Part shown: one piece after another, positions 1 to 9,504 of the stretch
How positions within the stretch are numbered: position 1 is the first letter of the stretch
Layout: the number at the start of each line of letters is the position of its first letter
From: Lujinxingia litoralis
GTDB taxonomy: Bacteria > Myxococcota_A > Bradymonadia > Bradymonadales > Bradymonadaceae
Assembly: GCF_003260125.1 (NCBI RefSeq)
Contig: NZ_QHKO01000001.1
Coordinates: forward strand, 1,072,914 to 1,136,913
Length of the DNA: 64,000 bases
Reading direction: 5' to 3'
Notes under the pieces: model-generated
Told to the model about the DNA's origin: nothing
The model's input: only the letters and a program-made list of their open reading frames with translations
Database searches by the model: none
Translations under genes and position numbers: made by a program

Positions 1-2
1 GG

Positions 3-914
3 CGAAGCGGGCTCATCGAATTGCCCGGCGTCGAGCCCCCTGCCGCCACCGCGGCTCCGGAGCCCTCCCCACCCGAGGCTGACGAGCCGGCTCCGGACAA
101 AGACCAGGACCTCGCCCGGGCGATCGTCGCGCGTTTTCCGATGGCCCTGGCCGACTTTGCCTTCGATCAAGAGCTCCTGGCGCAGAGCGTCGAACTCGAC
201 GAAGACTTCAAGCGGGAAGTCGTCTTCGTCTACGAGCAGCTCGACGCCGTGAACTACTACGAACTTCTGGGAGTCCCCGACGACTGTGCCCGTCGCGAGC
301 TGCGCAACGCCTACTTCGCCATGTCGAAGCGCTACCATCCCGATCGCTTCTTCCGTAAGTTGCTCGGCGACTATGAGATGCGCATCGAAAAGATTTTTCA
401 GCGCATCACCCGCGCCTATCAGACGCTCTCCAACCGCAACAAGCGCCGGGATTACGACGCCTCGCTGGCGCAGGAACCTCCGCAGCCCCCAATACCGGCC
501 TCCACTCCCCTCGCGCAGCGCAGCGAACCTCTGGAGGAGGTCGCCAGCGAGCGCAAACGTGCGATGGCCTTTCAGCTGCTGGTTCGCCGCGGCGACGCTC
601 ACCTGGAACACAACGATGTGAGCGCGGCCTTGCGCGAGTTCCGCAAAGCCCTCACGCTCAAGCGGGATCCGCTCCTGGCACTGCGCGTCGCCCGCACCCT
701 CTTAGCCCGGGACCACCACCTGGACGACGCGCTGGCCTTTGCCCGCGCGGCCTACAAGATCGAAGCCGGCTCCGTTGACGCGCTGCGTATTCTGAGCGAG
801 ATATACATCAAGAAACAATCACCGGCCGACGCGATCTACCATCTGGAGCGCGCGCTAGAGCTCCAACCCGACGCTGCAGATCTTCTGGCGCAACTCCAGG
901 AGCTCCGCGCCTGA
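3..914 (+). CDS. J-domain (DnaJ-like) co-chaperone with C-terminal TPRs, 5' end outside window
   Basis: The J-domain should stimulate the ATPase of an Hsp70, and the DnaK directly downstream is the obvious partner. Counting from an in-frame TTG at 21, residues 77-147 form the J-domain, with HPD at 106-108 and the usual helix II/III pattern ending in RRDYD. Residues ~180-297 are helical and TPR-like (SALREFRKALTL, AIYHLERALELQP). The frame stays open to the left edge and nothing supports the TTG as a start, so an N-terminal part is probably missing. In related myxobacterial proteins this can be a PilZ- or DUF4388-type module, but that is guesswork here. The gap to dnaK is 64 bp with no terminator, so the two are likely cotranscribed. 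Confidence 0.85.
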   Translation, partial: RSGLIELPGVEPPAATAAPEPSPPEADEPAPDKDQDLARAIVARFPMALADFAFDQELLAQSVELDEDFKREVVFVYEQLDAVNYYELLGVPDDCARRELRNAYFAMSKRYHPDRFFRKLLGDYEMRIEKIFQRITRAYQTLSNRNKRRDYDASLAQEPPQPPIPASTPLAQRSEPLEEVASERKRAMAFQLLVRRGDAHLEHNDVSAALREFRKALTLKRDPLLALRVARTLLARDHHLDDALAFARAAYKIEAGSVDALRILSEIYIKKQSPADAIYHLERALELQPDAADLLAQLQELRA

Positions 915-978
915 CGCAATCCTCGCCAACGGCACGACGCATCAACCCGCCACAACGCACGCCCTTTAAGGAGTATGC

Positions 979-2796
979 ATGGAGCGCATCATCGGAATCG
1001 ACCTTGGGACTACCAACTCCTGTGTCGCCATCGTCGAAGGTGGCACCCCGCAGGTCATTCCAAATAAGGGCGGCTACAAAACCACCCCCAGCGTCGTCGC
1101 CATCACCGAGAGCGGCCGACGTCTGGTGGGGCAAATGGCCAAGCGCCAGGCGATCACCAACGCGCGCCATACGGTCTACGCCTCCAAGCGCCTGATCGGT
1201 CGCAAGTGGAACTCCTCGGAGGTTCGCCACTGCATTGAGACCTGCCCCTACGAGATCGTTCAGGGCCCGCACGAAGATGTACGCATCAAGCTGCGTGACA
1301 AAGAGTACAGCCTGCCGGAGCTCTCCAGCATCGTGCTCCAGGAGATGAAGCTCGTCGCCCAGGAATTTCTCGGCGAGGAGCCCACCAAAGCCGTGGTCAC
1401 CGTCCCGGCGTACTTTAACGACAACCAGCGCACCGCCACGCGCGACGCCGGCCGCATCGCCGGACTCGATATTGTACGCATCATCAACGAGCCCACCGCC
1501 GCCGCCCTGGCCTACGGCTTTGGCAAAGAGCTCGACGCCACCGTGGCCATTTACGACCTGGGCGGCGGCACCTTTGACATCTCCATCCTCGACATCCACG
1601 AGGGCGTCTTCGATGTGCTCTCCACCGCCGGCGACACCTTCCTGGGCGGAGAAGACTTCGACGCGCGCATCATCGAACACCTGGCCTTTGAGTTTGCCCG
1701 CGAGCACAAAGTCGACCTGCGCAAAGATGAGATGGCGCTCCAACGCCTGCGCGACGCGGCGGAAAAGGCCAAGATCGAGCTCTCCGCGATGCCGGAAACC
1801 GAAATCAGCCTGCCCTTCATTCACAGCCGCGACGATGGCGAAGCCCTGCACCTGCAAACCACGTTGACCCGCGACGCCTTTGAGGAGCTGGTCATCGATC
1901 TGGTGCAACGCACCATCAAGATCTGCCAGGCGACCCTCCAGGAGAGTGGCCTGGAGGTCGATGACATCGACGACGTGATTCTCGTCGGCGGCATGACCCG
2001 CATGCCCCGCATCCAGGCCGCGGTGCGCGATTACTTCGGCAAAGCCCCCTCCAAACAGGTCCACCCCGATGAGGCCGTCGCACTCGGCGCCTCGGTGCAG
2101 GGCGCGGCCCTGATCGAGGGCAGCAGCGATGTGCTCCTGCTCGACGTGACCCCGCACAGCCTCGGAATCATGGTCCACGGCGGTGGTTTCGAGGTCCTGA
2201 TCGAGGCCAACGCCACCATCCCCACCAGCCATGGCCACATCTTCACCACGGTGCGTGAGAACCAGACCTCGGTAAAAATCATCGTGCTCCAGGGCGAGTC
2301 TCCCACCGCCGAAGAGAACGAGATGCTTGGCGAGTTTGTCTTAAGTGGGCTGCGCCGCGCCCCGGCCGGCGAGGTGGAGGTCGAAGTTGCCTTTGAGATC
2401 AGCGCCGACGGCATTGTCTCGGTTCAGGCCCGCGATCTGGAGACGGGCAAGGAACAGTCCATCACGGTCACCGCAACCAGCGGGCTGACCGAAGAAGAAA
2501 TCCAGAACATGATCGACGAGAACCAGGACTACCTGGTCGAACTCAAACGCGATGAAGAGTTGGAGCGCATCCGCGGTCAGATCCGTAAGGCGGTCCGGGA
2601 GCTCGAAAAACTCACCGAACGGGCCGAAAGCAATGGTGAGGGGCACCTCCTGGAGCACCTGCGAGGACGCGTCTCCCAGAGCATTGAGCAGGCACGGGCG
2701 GCGATTGACACCAAAGATGCCACGGAGCTTAACCACACGGCTGAAAGCATTCAAAAAGTCCTCCAGTCGGTCAAAGCCGCCGCCATGGGAGCCTGA
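979..2796 (+). CDS. dnaK: Hsp70 chaperone DnaK
   Basis: ATP-dependent chaperone that binds exposed hydrophobic segments of client proteins in the cytoplasm. The ATPase domain spans ~1-380 ([13 protein letters not shown] at the N-terminus, [22 protein letters not shown]), followed by the beta-sandwich substrate domain (~390-500) and a helical lid (~500-605). At 605 residues it is about 30 shorter than E. coli DnaK and ends without the acidic tail motif of housekeeping DnaKs, so it may be a specialised paralogue. An AAGGAG ribosome site sits 5-6 bases before the ATG. It lies between a J-domain gene and an acidic repeat protein, and no grpE is visible in the window. Confidence 0.95.
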   Translation: MERIIGIDLGTTNSCVAIVEGGTPQVIPNKGGYKTTPSVVAITESGRRLVGQMAKRQAITNARHTVYASKRLIGRKWNSSEVRHCIETCPYEIVQGPHEDVRIKLRDKEYSLPELSSIVLQEMKLVAQEFLGEEPTKAVVTVPAYFNDNQRTATRDAGRIAGLDIVRIINEPTAAALAYGFGKELDATVAIYDLGGGTFDISILDIHEGVFDVLSTAGDTFLGGEDFDARIIEHLAFEFAREHKVDLRKDEMALQRLRDAAEKAKIELSAMPETEISLPFIHSRDDGEALHLQTTLTRDAFEELVIDLVQRTIKICQATLQESGLEVDDIDDVILVGGMTRMPRIQAAVRDYFGKAPSKQVHPDEAVALGASVQGAALIEGSSDVLLLDVTPHSLGIMVHGGGFEVLIEANATIPTSHGHIFTTVRENQTSVKIIVLQGESPTAEENEMLGEFVLSGLRRAPAGEVEVEVAFEISADGIVSVQARDLETGKEQSITVTATSGLTEEEIQNMIDENQDYLVELKRDEELERIRGQIRKAVRELEKLTERAESNGEGHLLEHLRGRVSQSIEQARAAIDTKDATELNHTAESIQKVLQSVKAAAMGA

Positions 2797-2850
2797 CGTC
2801 CGCACGCACCACCCTGATCTTTCAAGCTGTAGAAGAGCCGGTGAACTTTC

Positions 2851-5448
2851 ATGACGCACGTGCCTGATGCCGAACAACAACGGGGCCATCTGAAGAAACT
2901 GCGCTCCGCATTGCAAGGGCATGATGCCCCCAACGCACTGGCGCTGATGCGGGTGCTTCGCATCTCCGGACTTAACGATGCGGAGTCCGCACAACTCATC
3001 CGAGCGCTGGGCCAGGCCCCCGACCCGGCGACCTTTGAGCAGGCGACCCGCTGGTGTGACCGACACCTGGAACGCCTGCGCCCTTCTGGAGAGTTCGAGC
3101 TCTTCAACGACCTGGAGATGCTCGGCGACTTCGACGATCTGGTGAGCCTGGACGACTTCGAGGGATTCGATGACTTCGATGCCATCAGTGATGCCGAACT
3201 CATTCAAATCGAAGAGATCGACGAGGTCAGCCCCGAGGAGTTCGATGCATTCTTCGAACTCGACAGCGAGCCGGAGGATGATGGCGGCTTCTTCGAACAC
3301 CTGAACCTGGGCGGCTCCGATGCCAGCTGGCGGCTCGACGATCCGGGCACCGAAGATAGCCTGGAGTTCGCTCTCGGCGATGACCTTTCTTCGGAGCACT
3401 CGGATATTGGCGAACACACGCGGCGCATCGATCCGAGTGCGGCGCTGGCCAGACTTGGCCTGGGAGGCGAACTCTCACCTCGCGATACCGCGCCTCACGA
3501 AGACGCCTCCGAGCACACTCGCCCCTTAGACCCGAGTCAGCTCCCCGCCCTTTACTCCGGTACGCCGGCCGCCGCCCCTCAGGAAACCAACGATTTCGCC
3601 GGGCCCCAGGAGCCTACCGGCCTCTCGCGTATCCTCTCCTCGTTTGAAACCGGCGCCGGGTCCGATGCCGATATCGACGCGTTCTTCGACGACTTCGAGG
3701 ACTTCGACGACTTCGAGGATGTGACTCCGGACGAGAGCTCAGCCGGCTACGACTTTGCGCTCGGCGCTTCGCCCTCGGCCCCCTTCTGGGACTCGAACCG
3801 GGAGGCTCCCTCCAGCGAGAACGCCGCCAGCTCGCCACCCAATAAGGTCTCTCAGGGATATGACTTCGCCATGGGCGCCTCGATCTCAACGCCCATTGAA
3901 GCCCTGCTCAACGAACTCAGCGAGCCCGCGACGAACACCGGACCGCCGGGCGACACAGGGGCGTTTGGACTCAGTCCGGCGTCCACCCCCATGCCCCCCT
4001 CCCCCGATGCCTCCGCAGGGGATTCGCAAAACGACGCGTTTGATTTCGGTTTCGACCAACCCTTCGATTCTGCGGCCTCCGCCGACCGGATTGACAGCTT
4101 TGACAGCGCGGCACAGCCCGCCCCGGCGTCCAACTCCGCCTTCCGCCCCGGCCCGCCCGCTGCTGAAGACGACTTCGACTTTGATCTGGGCCCCTCGCCA
4201 ACCCCGGCACCGCCGCAGGCAACCCCGTTCACAGTCCCCGACTCGGTGCCCGGTCAGGTCGTCGAGCCGGAAGACGACTTCTTCTTTCCGCCTCCCTTAA
4301 ATGCCGCAGGCGCCGGGTCCGCTCCCGGACATAGCGTCGAGCCAGAAGACGACTTCTTCTTTCCGCCTCCCTTAAATGCCGCAGGCGCTGGGTCCGCTCC
4401 CGGACAGATCGCCGAGCCGGAAGACGACTTCTTCTTTCCGCCTCCCTTAAATGCCGCAGGCGCCGCGCCACAAGCGCCAGACGCTCTCGACGTCGTTCCC
4501 CCGCCCGCGAACCCCGCCCGGGCCTCCACGCTCTCGCATAGCCACTCGCTCGCCAGGCCATCCTCCGACGTAGAGCACGAACGCCCGACCGGGCAGATGC
4601 CCGCGTTGAAGCGAACCCGGGAGCGCCACGACACCCCCCTGGCGCCCCAACCCAGTGCCTCGCTCTTCCAACAACATCGGGAAGCAACTTCCCCACGAGG
4701 CAATACCCCGATTCCCTTCGCCGCGGTTCCCCCCGACGCTGACGAGGGCTCCCTTCGAGACGACCAGGTGGACGAAGACGAGTTCTTCGCGCTGGCCGAC
4801 TCTCTGGCCGCGGAGAGTTCCATGGGGGCTCTCTTCGAACTCTCCGAAGTCCCGCGCAACCCTCACTACCGCGGGGAGCCGCTGGTGCGTGAAGTGGGCA
4901 ACGAGCCCACCCCCAGCCAGCTCCAGGCTCTCCCGGAAAGCGCCAAGGCCACCAATCCCTTCGCCCATGACGCCCCAACCGGAGTGCGCAGCCGGCCGCT
5001 GAGTGAGATGGCCTCGTCCTTTGTCATTGAAGAGGTTGACGGCCCCGGCTCCGAGTTCTCCGATGCCGAGCTCAACCTTGACCAGCTCGTCGCCCGGGCT
5101 CGCCGACTCTATGAACAGGGCGAATTCACCTCCTCCCTCGACATCATCAGCGAGGTGCTCCACCAGCGCGAACACCCCGAGGCCCGCCAGCTCCGGGGCG
5201 TACTGGAGGATGAGCTGGCCCGCGTGCAGCAAGATCGTCTGGGCTCCCTGCTGCAGATTCCCTCCCTGCGAGTGGCCATGAACGATATCGGCAACCTGGC
5301 GCTGGATCACCGCGCCGGATTCTTGCTCAGCCAGATCGACGGAATGCTCTGCTACGAAGACATCCTGGACATGAGCGCGATGCCACGCCTGGAAACCCTG
5401 ACCCTGCTGGCCGCCCTCTTTGAAAAGGGCATCATCGGCGTGGACTAA
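2851..5448 (+). CDS. Large acidic low-complexity protein with 25-residue tandem repeats and conserved C-terminal domain
   Basis: Function unknown. Residues ~1-65 look folded and helical. Residues ~70-730 are mostly Asp/Glu/Phe-rich disorder, with DDFxDFDDF runs and almost three copies of a 25-residue unit containing EPEDDFFFPPPLN. The last ~130 residues are helical: a TPR-like segment (LVARARRLYEQGEFTSSLDI) leads into a motif of the type HRAGFLLSQIDG...L..L..L, which recurs at the end of many myxobacterial TPR proteins. It is the last gene of the J-protein/DnaK unit, 54 bp after dnaK. An Hsp70 adaptor or client is possible from position only. The opposite-strand reading frames here are products of GC-rich codon bias. 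Confidence 0.75.
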   Translation: MTHVPDAEQQRGHLKKLRSALQGHDAPNALALMRVLRISGLNDAESAQLIRALGQAPDPATFEQATRWCDRHLERLRPSGEFELFNDLEMLGDFDDLVSLDDFEGFDDFDAISDAELIQIEEIDEVSPEEFDAFFELDSEPEDDGGFFEHLNLGGSDASWRLDDPGTEDSLEFALGDDLSSEHSDIGEHTRRIDPSAALARLGLGGELSPRDTAPHEDASEHTRPLDPSQLPALYSGTPAAAPQETNDFAGPQEPTGLSRILSSFETGAGSDADIDAFFDDFEDFDDFEDVTPDESSAGYDFALGASPSAPFWDSNREAPSSENAASSPPNKVSQGYDFAMGASISTPIEALLNELSEPATNTGPPGDTGAFGLSPASTPMPPSPDASAGDSQNDAFDFGFDQPFDSAASADRIDSFDSAAQPAPASNSAFRPGPPAAEDDFDFDLGPSPTPAPPQATPFTVPDSVPGQVVEPEDDFFFPPPLNAAGAGSAPGHSVEPEDDFFFPPPLNAAGAGSAPGQIAEPEDDFFFPPPLNAAGAAPQAPDALDVVPPPANPARASTLSHSHSLARPSSDVEHERPTGQMPALKRTRERHDTPLAPQPSASLFQQHREATSPRGNTPIPFAAVPPDADEGSLRDDQVDEDEFFALADSLAAESSMGALFELSEVPRNPHYRGEPLVREVGNEPTPSQLQALPESAKATNPFAHDAPTGVRSRPLSEMASSFVIEEVDGPGSEFSDAELNLDQLVARARRLYEQGEFTSSLDIISEVLHQREHPEARQLRGVLEDELARVQQDRLGSLLQIPSLRVAMNDIGNLALDHRAGFLLSQIDGMLCYEDILDMSAMPRLETLTLLAALFEKGIIGVD
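4264..4463 (+). repeat. Tandem repeat, 75-bp period, about 2.7 copies, inside the acidic protein gene
   Basis: Copies begin at 4264, 4339 and 4414 with GAG-CC(G/A)-GAAGACGACTTC and differ at only a few bases. The period is 25 codons, so the reading frame is kept. Near-identity at DNA level suggests recent expansion, so copy number may vary between strains. Confidence 0.9.
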
Positions 5449-5525
5449 CCCTCGCGCTGTGCCCTCTCCGCACCTCCCTTCCCTTGGGGGAGACGGGCAT
5501 GTATCAGCACGTCGCCCTCCCGGGC

Positions 5526-6977
5526 TCAGGTGAGCAGGAAGATCTGCGAGGCATTCGACTCCATACCCTCTTCCTGCTGCTCCAGAGAACCGGCGATCTC
5601 GATATGCTCATATCGCGCATCGCTCAGGTCGATGACCATCGGATCGCGGCGATTGAGCAGCCGCACCACCGGCCGGCGCGGATCCGCCGCCGGAGCCGGC
5701 GTGCGAATGACCACCGCCGACTCGCCAGAGCTCAACCGCACCACCGTGCCAATCGGAAAAAGCCCCAGGGTGGAGACCAGCAGCTCGGTCAAATGCGGGT
5801 CAAAGACCTCGCCGGCGCGACTCTGCACATACTGAATGGCCAGGTCCGGGCGACGCGTTTTGTAGCCCTGCAGCCCCTGAATCAAAAGATCATAGGTGCG
5901 ACACAGATCGATGATGCGGCAGATCAGATGCAGCTTGCGCGGTGCGCGATAAAACGGGCGCCCCACCTCTTGCTCAAAGGCGCACCCACGCTCGTAGGTC
6001 AGGAGCACGCGCAGCGTAGAGATCACGTCGCCATCGACATGGTCCAGCATCAGCGCCACATCCCGCAGGTTCGCCGAAAACTGTCGATGCGAATCCAGCC
6101 CGGCGTCGCGATCGCGGTGCCCCACCGAAATCCCCACCAGACGATCAATATCCTGGTAGATCGCCGCCACCCCCACATACGCCGTCATCTGCGGGCTCAG
6201 CCCCAGGCGGTCTGCCAGCAACATGGCGTAAATCGCCGTATTCACCGAGTGCGAGCTGATGTCCGGGGGCACCAGACGCAGGGGCAAGAGCCCCAGGATC
6301 GTAAAGTCATCATCCGACAGTAGCTCCGAGACCGTCTGCAAGATGCGACGCACCACCCCGGTGGGCACCTCCGATGAGCGAGTCTCCTGCACGTGCTGGT
6401 GCATATTTCGCACCTTGACCAGACCACGAATGTAGATGTGGGCGACGTACATCGCCTTATTCACCTGCGCGACCGCCTCCAGAATCGACTGATCCGGGGT
6501 GCCATGCTGGATGACGATATGGGGCACCTGCACATGCTCCATCCCCTGACCGCCACGCCCGGCCTCATTGAGCGCTGAGAGAAACGCGACCAGGTCCTCG
6601 ATCGTCATGGCCGCCTCAAAGGCAATGCCTCGGATCACCGCCGCCTTAAAGATCGTGTAGAGTTCGCCCAGGCGTTCCTGCTCTTTGCGTCGAAGTCGGA
6701 GCGTCTCCCCGTTGACGCTGCACAATTCTCCGCGAATTGTCACCGAGATGGTGCCGCCTTCAACCCGAGAGACGCTCTCTTTGAAGGCCGGCATAAAGGC
6801 CTCCATCGCCTGACGGGTCTGGTTGTGATCGACGCTGTAAATCGAGGCCACCTTCATGATGCGGTAAACGCTATCGACCACAAAGCGGCCAAACGCCTGC
6901 GCGTCTTCGGGGTCGATCGACACGTGGCTCACCACACTTTCGGCGGGTTCGACTTGATGTTCTGCTTCGTCGCTCAT
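5526..6977 (-). CDS. Degenerate HD-GYP-type signalling protein
   Basis: 483 residues with three parts. Residues ~15-125 form an N-terminal module also seen in the neighbouring 592-residue protein. Residues ~205-405 have the layout of an HD-GYP cyclic-di-GMP phosphodiesterase (PPDISSHSVNTAIYAMLLA). A short beta-rich tail (FPIGTVVRLSSGESAVVI) is typical of this class. Key metal ligands are lost: the expected LLHDIGK is IYQDIDR, and HHE...GYP is replaced by TYERG...GRPFY. It probably acts as a sensor or scaffold rather than an enzyme. This is the third gene of a minus-strand run that includes the HEAT-like protein and a lipoprotein, and it converges on the acidic protein gene. Confidence 0.8.
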   Translation of the reverse strand: MSDEAEHQVEPAESVVSHVSIDPEDAQAFGRFVVDSVYRIMKVASIYSVDHNQTRQAMEAFMPAFKESVSRVEGGTISVTIRGELCSVNGETLRLRRKEQERLGELYTIFKAAVIRGIAFEAAMTIEDLVAFLSALNEAGRGGQGMEHVQVPHIVIQHGTPDQSILEAVAQVNKAMYVAHIYIRGLVKVRNMHQHVQETRSSEVPTGVVRRILQTVSELLSDDDFTILGLLPLRLVPPDISSHSVNTAIYAMLLADRLGLSPQMTAYVGVAAIYQDIDRLVGISVGHRDRDAGLDSHRQFSANLRDVALMLDHVDGDVISTLRVLLTYERGCAFEQEVGRPFYRAPRKLHLICRIIDLCRTYDLLIQGLQGYKTRRPDLAIQYVQSRAGEVFDPHLTELLVSTLGLFPIGTVVRLSSGESAVVIRTPAPAADPRRPVVRLLNRRDPMVIDLSDARYEHIEIAGSLEQQEEGMESNASQIFLLT

Positions 6978-7044
6978 GGCTTCTTCCTGATAGGTGGCCC
7001 GCTCGCCAGATCTGCCGAGGGCCTTAAGTACGCGATGCGGCCCC

Positions 7045-8823
7045 TTACTGCATCAACTCCACGATTTCCTTGCAGGTGGAGCGGATGCGTCCGGCCACCA
7101 GCCAGTCTTTGGCCACGGCCTCCAGCAGCTGCACAACCTCCGGGGTCGGGCTCTTGATCATGGCCTTAACGATGGCCACCGCCAACTCTTGCTCCTCGTC
7201 AGCCACAATGCCGCGGCGCTGGACAAGCTCTCGCAACTTCTCCACGGCCGCCGGCCCGCCATGCGCGACGAGCACCCCCACCAACTCCCGCACCTCCTCG
7301 TCGGGACGTCTGGCAAGCCGGGCATCCAGCAAGGGCTCCACCACCCGCAGGACATGCGCCGGGGTGGCCGCAGCCAGCGCCCGTAGCGCCTCCAGGCGCA
7401 ACCCGGAATGGGAGCCGCGCACCAGGGGCACCAGCACATCGCGCACCTCATTGACGTCGGACCAGGTGCCACGCAGGGCCACCAGCGCCTTGAGTTTGAG
7501 GCTCGGCTCCATCTGCCCCTTAATCACATCCAGCAGCAACGGCCGGGAGCGGGGCATCAACCCCACCAGAAGTTCCACCAGGGGGGCCGCGCGCTCACCG
7601 GCAACCCGCGGCAACGCCCGCTCAATAAAGTCCAGACCGCGGCGAGCCCGCTGGCGGACGTAGCGCAGAATGTCGTCGCGCGCTTCGTCTTCTAAGTCCC
7701 ATCCCAGCACTTCGATGAGTCCCTCGCTGGCCGCCTCCAGGTGAAGCGCGTTGTACATCTGAAGGATCGCCCGGCGCGGGCCCTGACCGGCGGTGGCTAC
7801 CTGCTTGTTAAGGGCATGAATACGCGTCTGAGTGAAGCACTCCTTGACGGCCTCTTTGAGCTCGCCGGCGACCTCGACCTGGAACTTGTCACGCCAGCGA
7901 TGGATCAACTTCAAAAAGGAGAGTGCCTCCCAGGGCGCGTTGGTCTCCAGGAGCGCCCCCATAACGTTGCCGATCTGCGCCACGGCTCCGCGCCGCAGCT
8001 TGGCCCGTGGACGCGCTCCCAGCAGCGCCGAGAGCACCTCCCCCTGGCGATGCTCCAGCTCATGATGCTCGGTAAACCCGCGCTTGAGATCCTCGAGATG
8101 TGCCCGGGCCTGGTCATCGAGTTGCAGAAACTGGCGCGAGCCCACCTCCAGCTTCATCTGCTTCTCGCCACGGCGCTGCAGGCGCACTTCAAAGTCGGCC
8201 TCCATGCCCTGGCCGCTCCCCACCCGTTCGTCGAGTTCTTTGTCAAACGCCTCATTGAAGAGCTCTTCGATCGCCTCCTGCTCCTCGCGGGTGTCGCGAT
8301 TTCGAACGTCGTTATCCAACCCCGCCAGCAACGCCAGCGACTCATCGATCGCGTCGTACGAGATGTAGCGAAACCCGGCCTCAAAGAGCATGGACACCGC
8401 GTCGGTGGACATGTCCCGCTGGTCGACCAGCTCATTGAGCACGCTGACCAGCTGGCGCAGCTCGGTATCATCGACGCCGGCCAGGATATGAATCAGGTAA
8501 ACGCCATCGCGGCTAAGAGCGAAGCAGTAGTCTCGCGGCTCCTGCGTCTCCCAGACCGTCTCCCCGGCCCCGTAAAGGTCCATCCAGTGGGGGTGTATCT
8601 GCACGGTGAGGCGATCGGTCAGCTCAAAGAACTGATAAAACGCGTCGCGCAGCCCCTGCACCGCATTCTCCACCACCGGGTGCCCCGGTGGATAGCTGGC
8701 CATCACCGTTGTCAGCCGCTCAATCTGCGCAAAACAACGCCGGGCCAGGCGCACCTCCTCCTGCAACTCGGGACTCAACGTTACCTGCTCTTCACCTACT
8801 TGCGGGGGATGCCCGTCCTGCAT
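7045..8823 (-). CDS. HEAT-repeat-like protein with N-terminal module shared with adjacent HD-GYP protein
   Basis: 592 residues with no signal peptide or membrane segment. Residues ~10-130 (MASYPPGHPVVENAV onward, ending LRQLVSVLNEL) align by eye with the N-terminus of the downstream HD-GYP-like protein: both have a helix, a conserved His in a (Y)xxxH context, a beta hairpin and an L-x-x-LNE ending. Residues ~290-592 are alpha-helical repeats of HEAT type (LKLKALVALRGTWSDVNEVR, VVEPLLDARLARRPDEEVR), suited to protein binding. It starts 9 bp after the lipoprotein gene ends and is followed 67 bp later by the HD-GYP gene, so the three are probably cotranscribed. Molecular function unknown. Confidence 0.75.
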   Translation of the reverse strand: MQDGHPPQVGEEQVTLSPELQEEVRLARRCFAQIERLTTVMASYPPGHPVVENAVQGLRDAFYQFFELTDRLTVQIHPHWMDLYGAGETVWETQEPRDYCFALSRDGVYLIHILAGVDDTELRQLVSVLNELVDQRDMSTDAVSMLFEAGFRYISYDAIDESLALLAGLDNDVRNRDTREEQEAIEELFNEAFDKELDERVGSGQGMEADFEVRLQRRGEKQMKLEVGSRQFLQLDDQARAHLEDLKRGFTEHHELEHRQGEVLSALLGARPRAKLRRGAVAQIGNVMGALLETNAPWEALSFLKLIHRWRDKFQVEVAGELKEAVKECFTQTRIHALNKQVATAGQGPRRAILQMYNALHLEAASEGLIEVLGWDLEDEARDDILRYVRQRARRGLDFIERALPRVAGERAAPLVELLVGLMPRSRPLLLDVIKGQMEPSLKLKALVALRGTWSDVNEVRDVLVPLVRGSHSGLRLEALRALAAATPAHVLRVVEPLLDARLARRPDEEVRELVGVLVAHGGPAAVEKLRELVQRRGIVADEEQELAVAIVKAMIKSPTPEVVQLLEAVAKDWLVAGRIRSTCKEIVELMQ

Positions 8824-8832
8824 GAGTGCCTC

Positions 8833-9381
8833 CTAAAAACCTTCGCCTTCAAGCTGATAGATCAGCACGTCATCCACCGGGTCGCGCCCGACAAGCTCCA
8901 GGGTATAGCGGGACTGAAGCTCGCGCAGCTGAGGGTTGGAGAGATATCGGGTGCGCACGCCCTCCGGGTCCACCAACACGTACCACATCTGCGCGGGGTG
9001 GCGGGTCTGGCGCAGGGTCTCCAGCACGCTGCCGGTCATCGGGGAGCGCTGCACACGGACGACCTCACCACTCTCACAGGCCACCCGGCGCAGCAGGCGT
9101 GCGTCATCATCATAATAATGAACCTCGAAGATCAGATCGGCACACCGATCGTCGGGAAACGCCTCCGCTTGGAACTCGGAATCACCTTCGTCGGCGGCCG
9201 GGCTCTCCCCGGCTTCGGGCGACTTCGCCGTAGGCGTCGGGGAAGTCTGCTCGCGCGCCGGCGCGCGGCGACCTTCACGTGCGGCGTAGCCGTAGGCGCA
9301 CCCGGGGAGCGCGACACACACGATCCACACCAACCCGACGGCCCGCGCCCTCAGCCGGCCTCTTCTTACTCGCTGTTTCAT
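8833..9381 (-). CDS. Putative lipoprotein of unknown function
   Basis: 182 residues from the ATG at 9381; an in-frame TTG four codons upstream is a weaker choice. The N-terminus has Arg-rich residues, a hydrophobic stretch (AVGLVWIVCVALPGC) and an LPGC lipobox, then a Thr/Pro/Glu-rich linker, so the protein is probably membrane-anchored outside the cytoplasm. The C-terminal ~110 residues have alternating beta-type hydrophobicity (ADLIFEVHYYDDDARLLRRV). First gene of the minus-strand unit with the HEAT-like and HD-GYP-like proteins; the divergent neighbour is the flippase-like gene. No family recognised. Confidence 0.65.
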   Translation of the reverse strand: MKQRVRRGRLRARAVGLVWIVCVALPGCAYGYAAREGRRAPAREQTSPTPTAKSPEAGESPAADEGDSEFQAEAFPDDRCADLIFEVHYYDDDARLLRRVACESGEVVRVQRSPMTGSVLETLRQTRHPAQMWYVLVDPEGVRTRYLSNPQLRELQSRYTLELVGRDPVDDVLIYQLEGEGF

Positions 9382-9504
9382 GCCCGCACCCAACCCAATG
9401 AAGCGTTGCGTTCCCTCTCATCTGCAGCCATGTTAGCCCAGCACGAAAAGAGGCGTAAAGCTCGCCTTTACCTTCCTTTTACACGCTCTCTCTCAGGGCT
9501 CCGC

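Noticed and set aside
808..2238. 476-codon minus-strand frame opposite dnaK
   Set aside because: Antisense to an unmistakable Hsp70. Long antisense frames over dnaK are a known artefact of GC-rich codon bias, and there is no ribosome site or domain.
7741..9504. 588-codon extension upstream of the flippase-like gene
   Set aside because: It lies opposite the HEAT-like and lipoprotein genes and is not protein-like; the membrane protein begins at ATG 9505.
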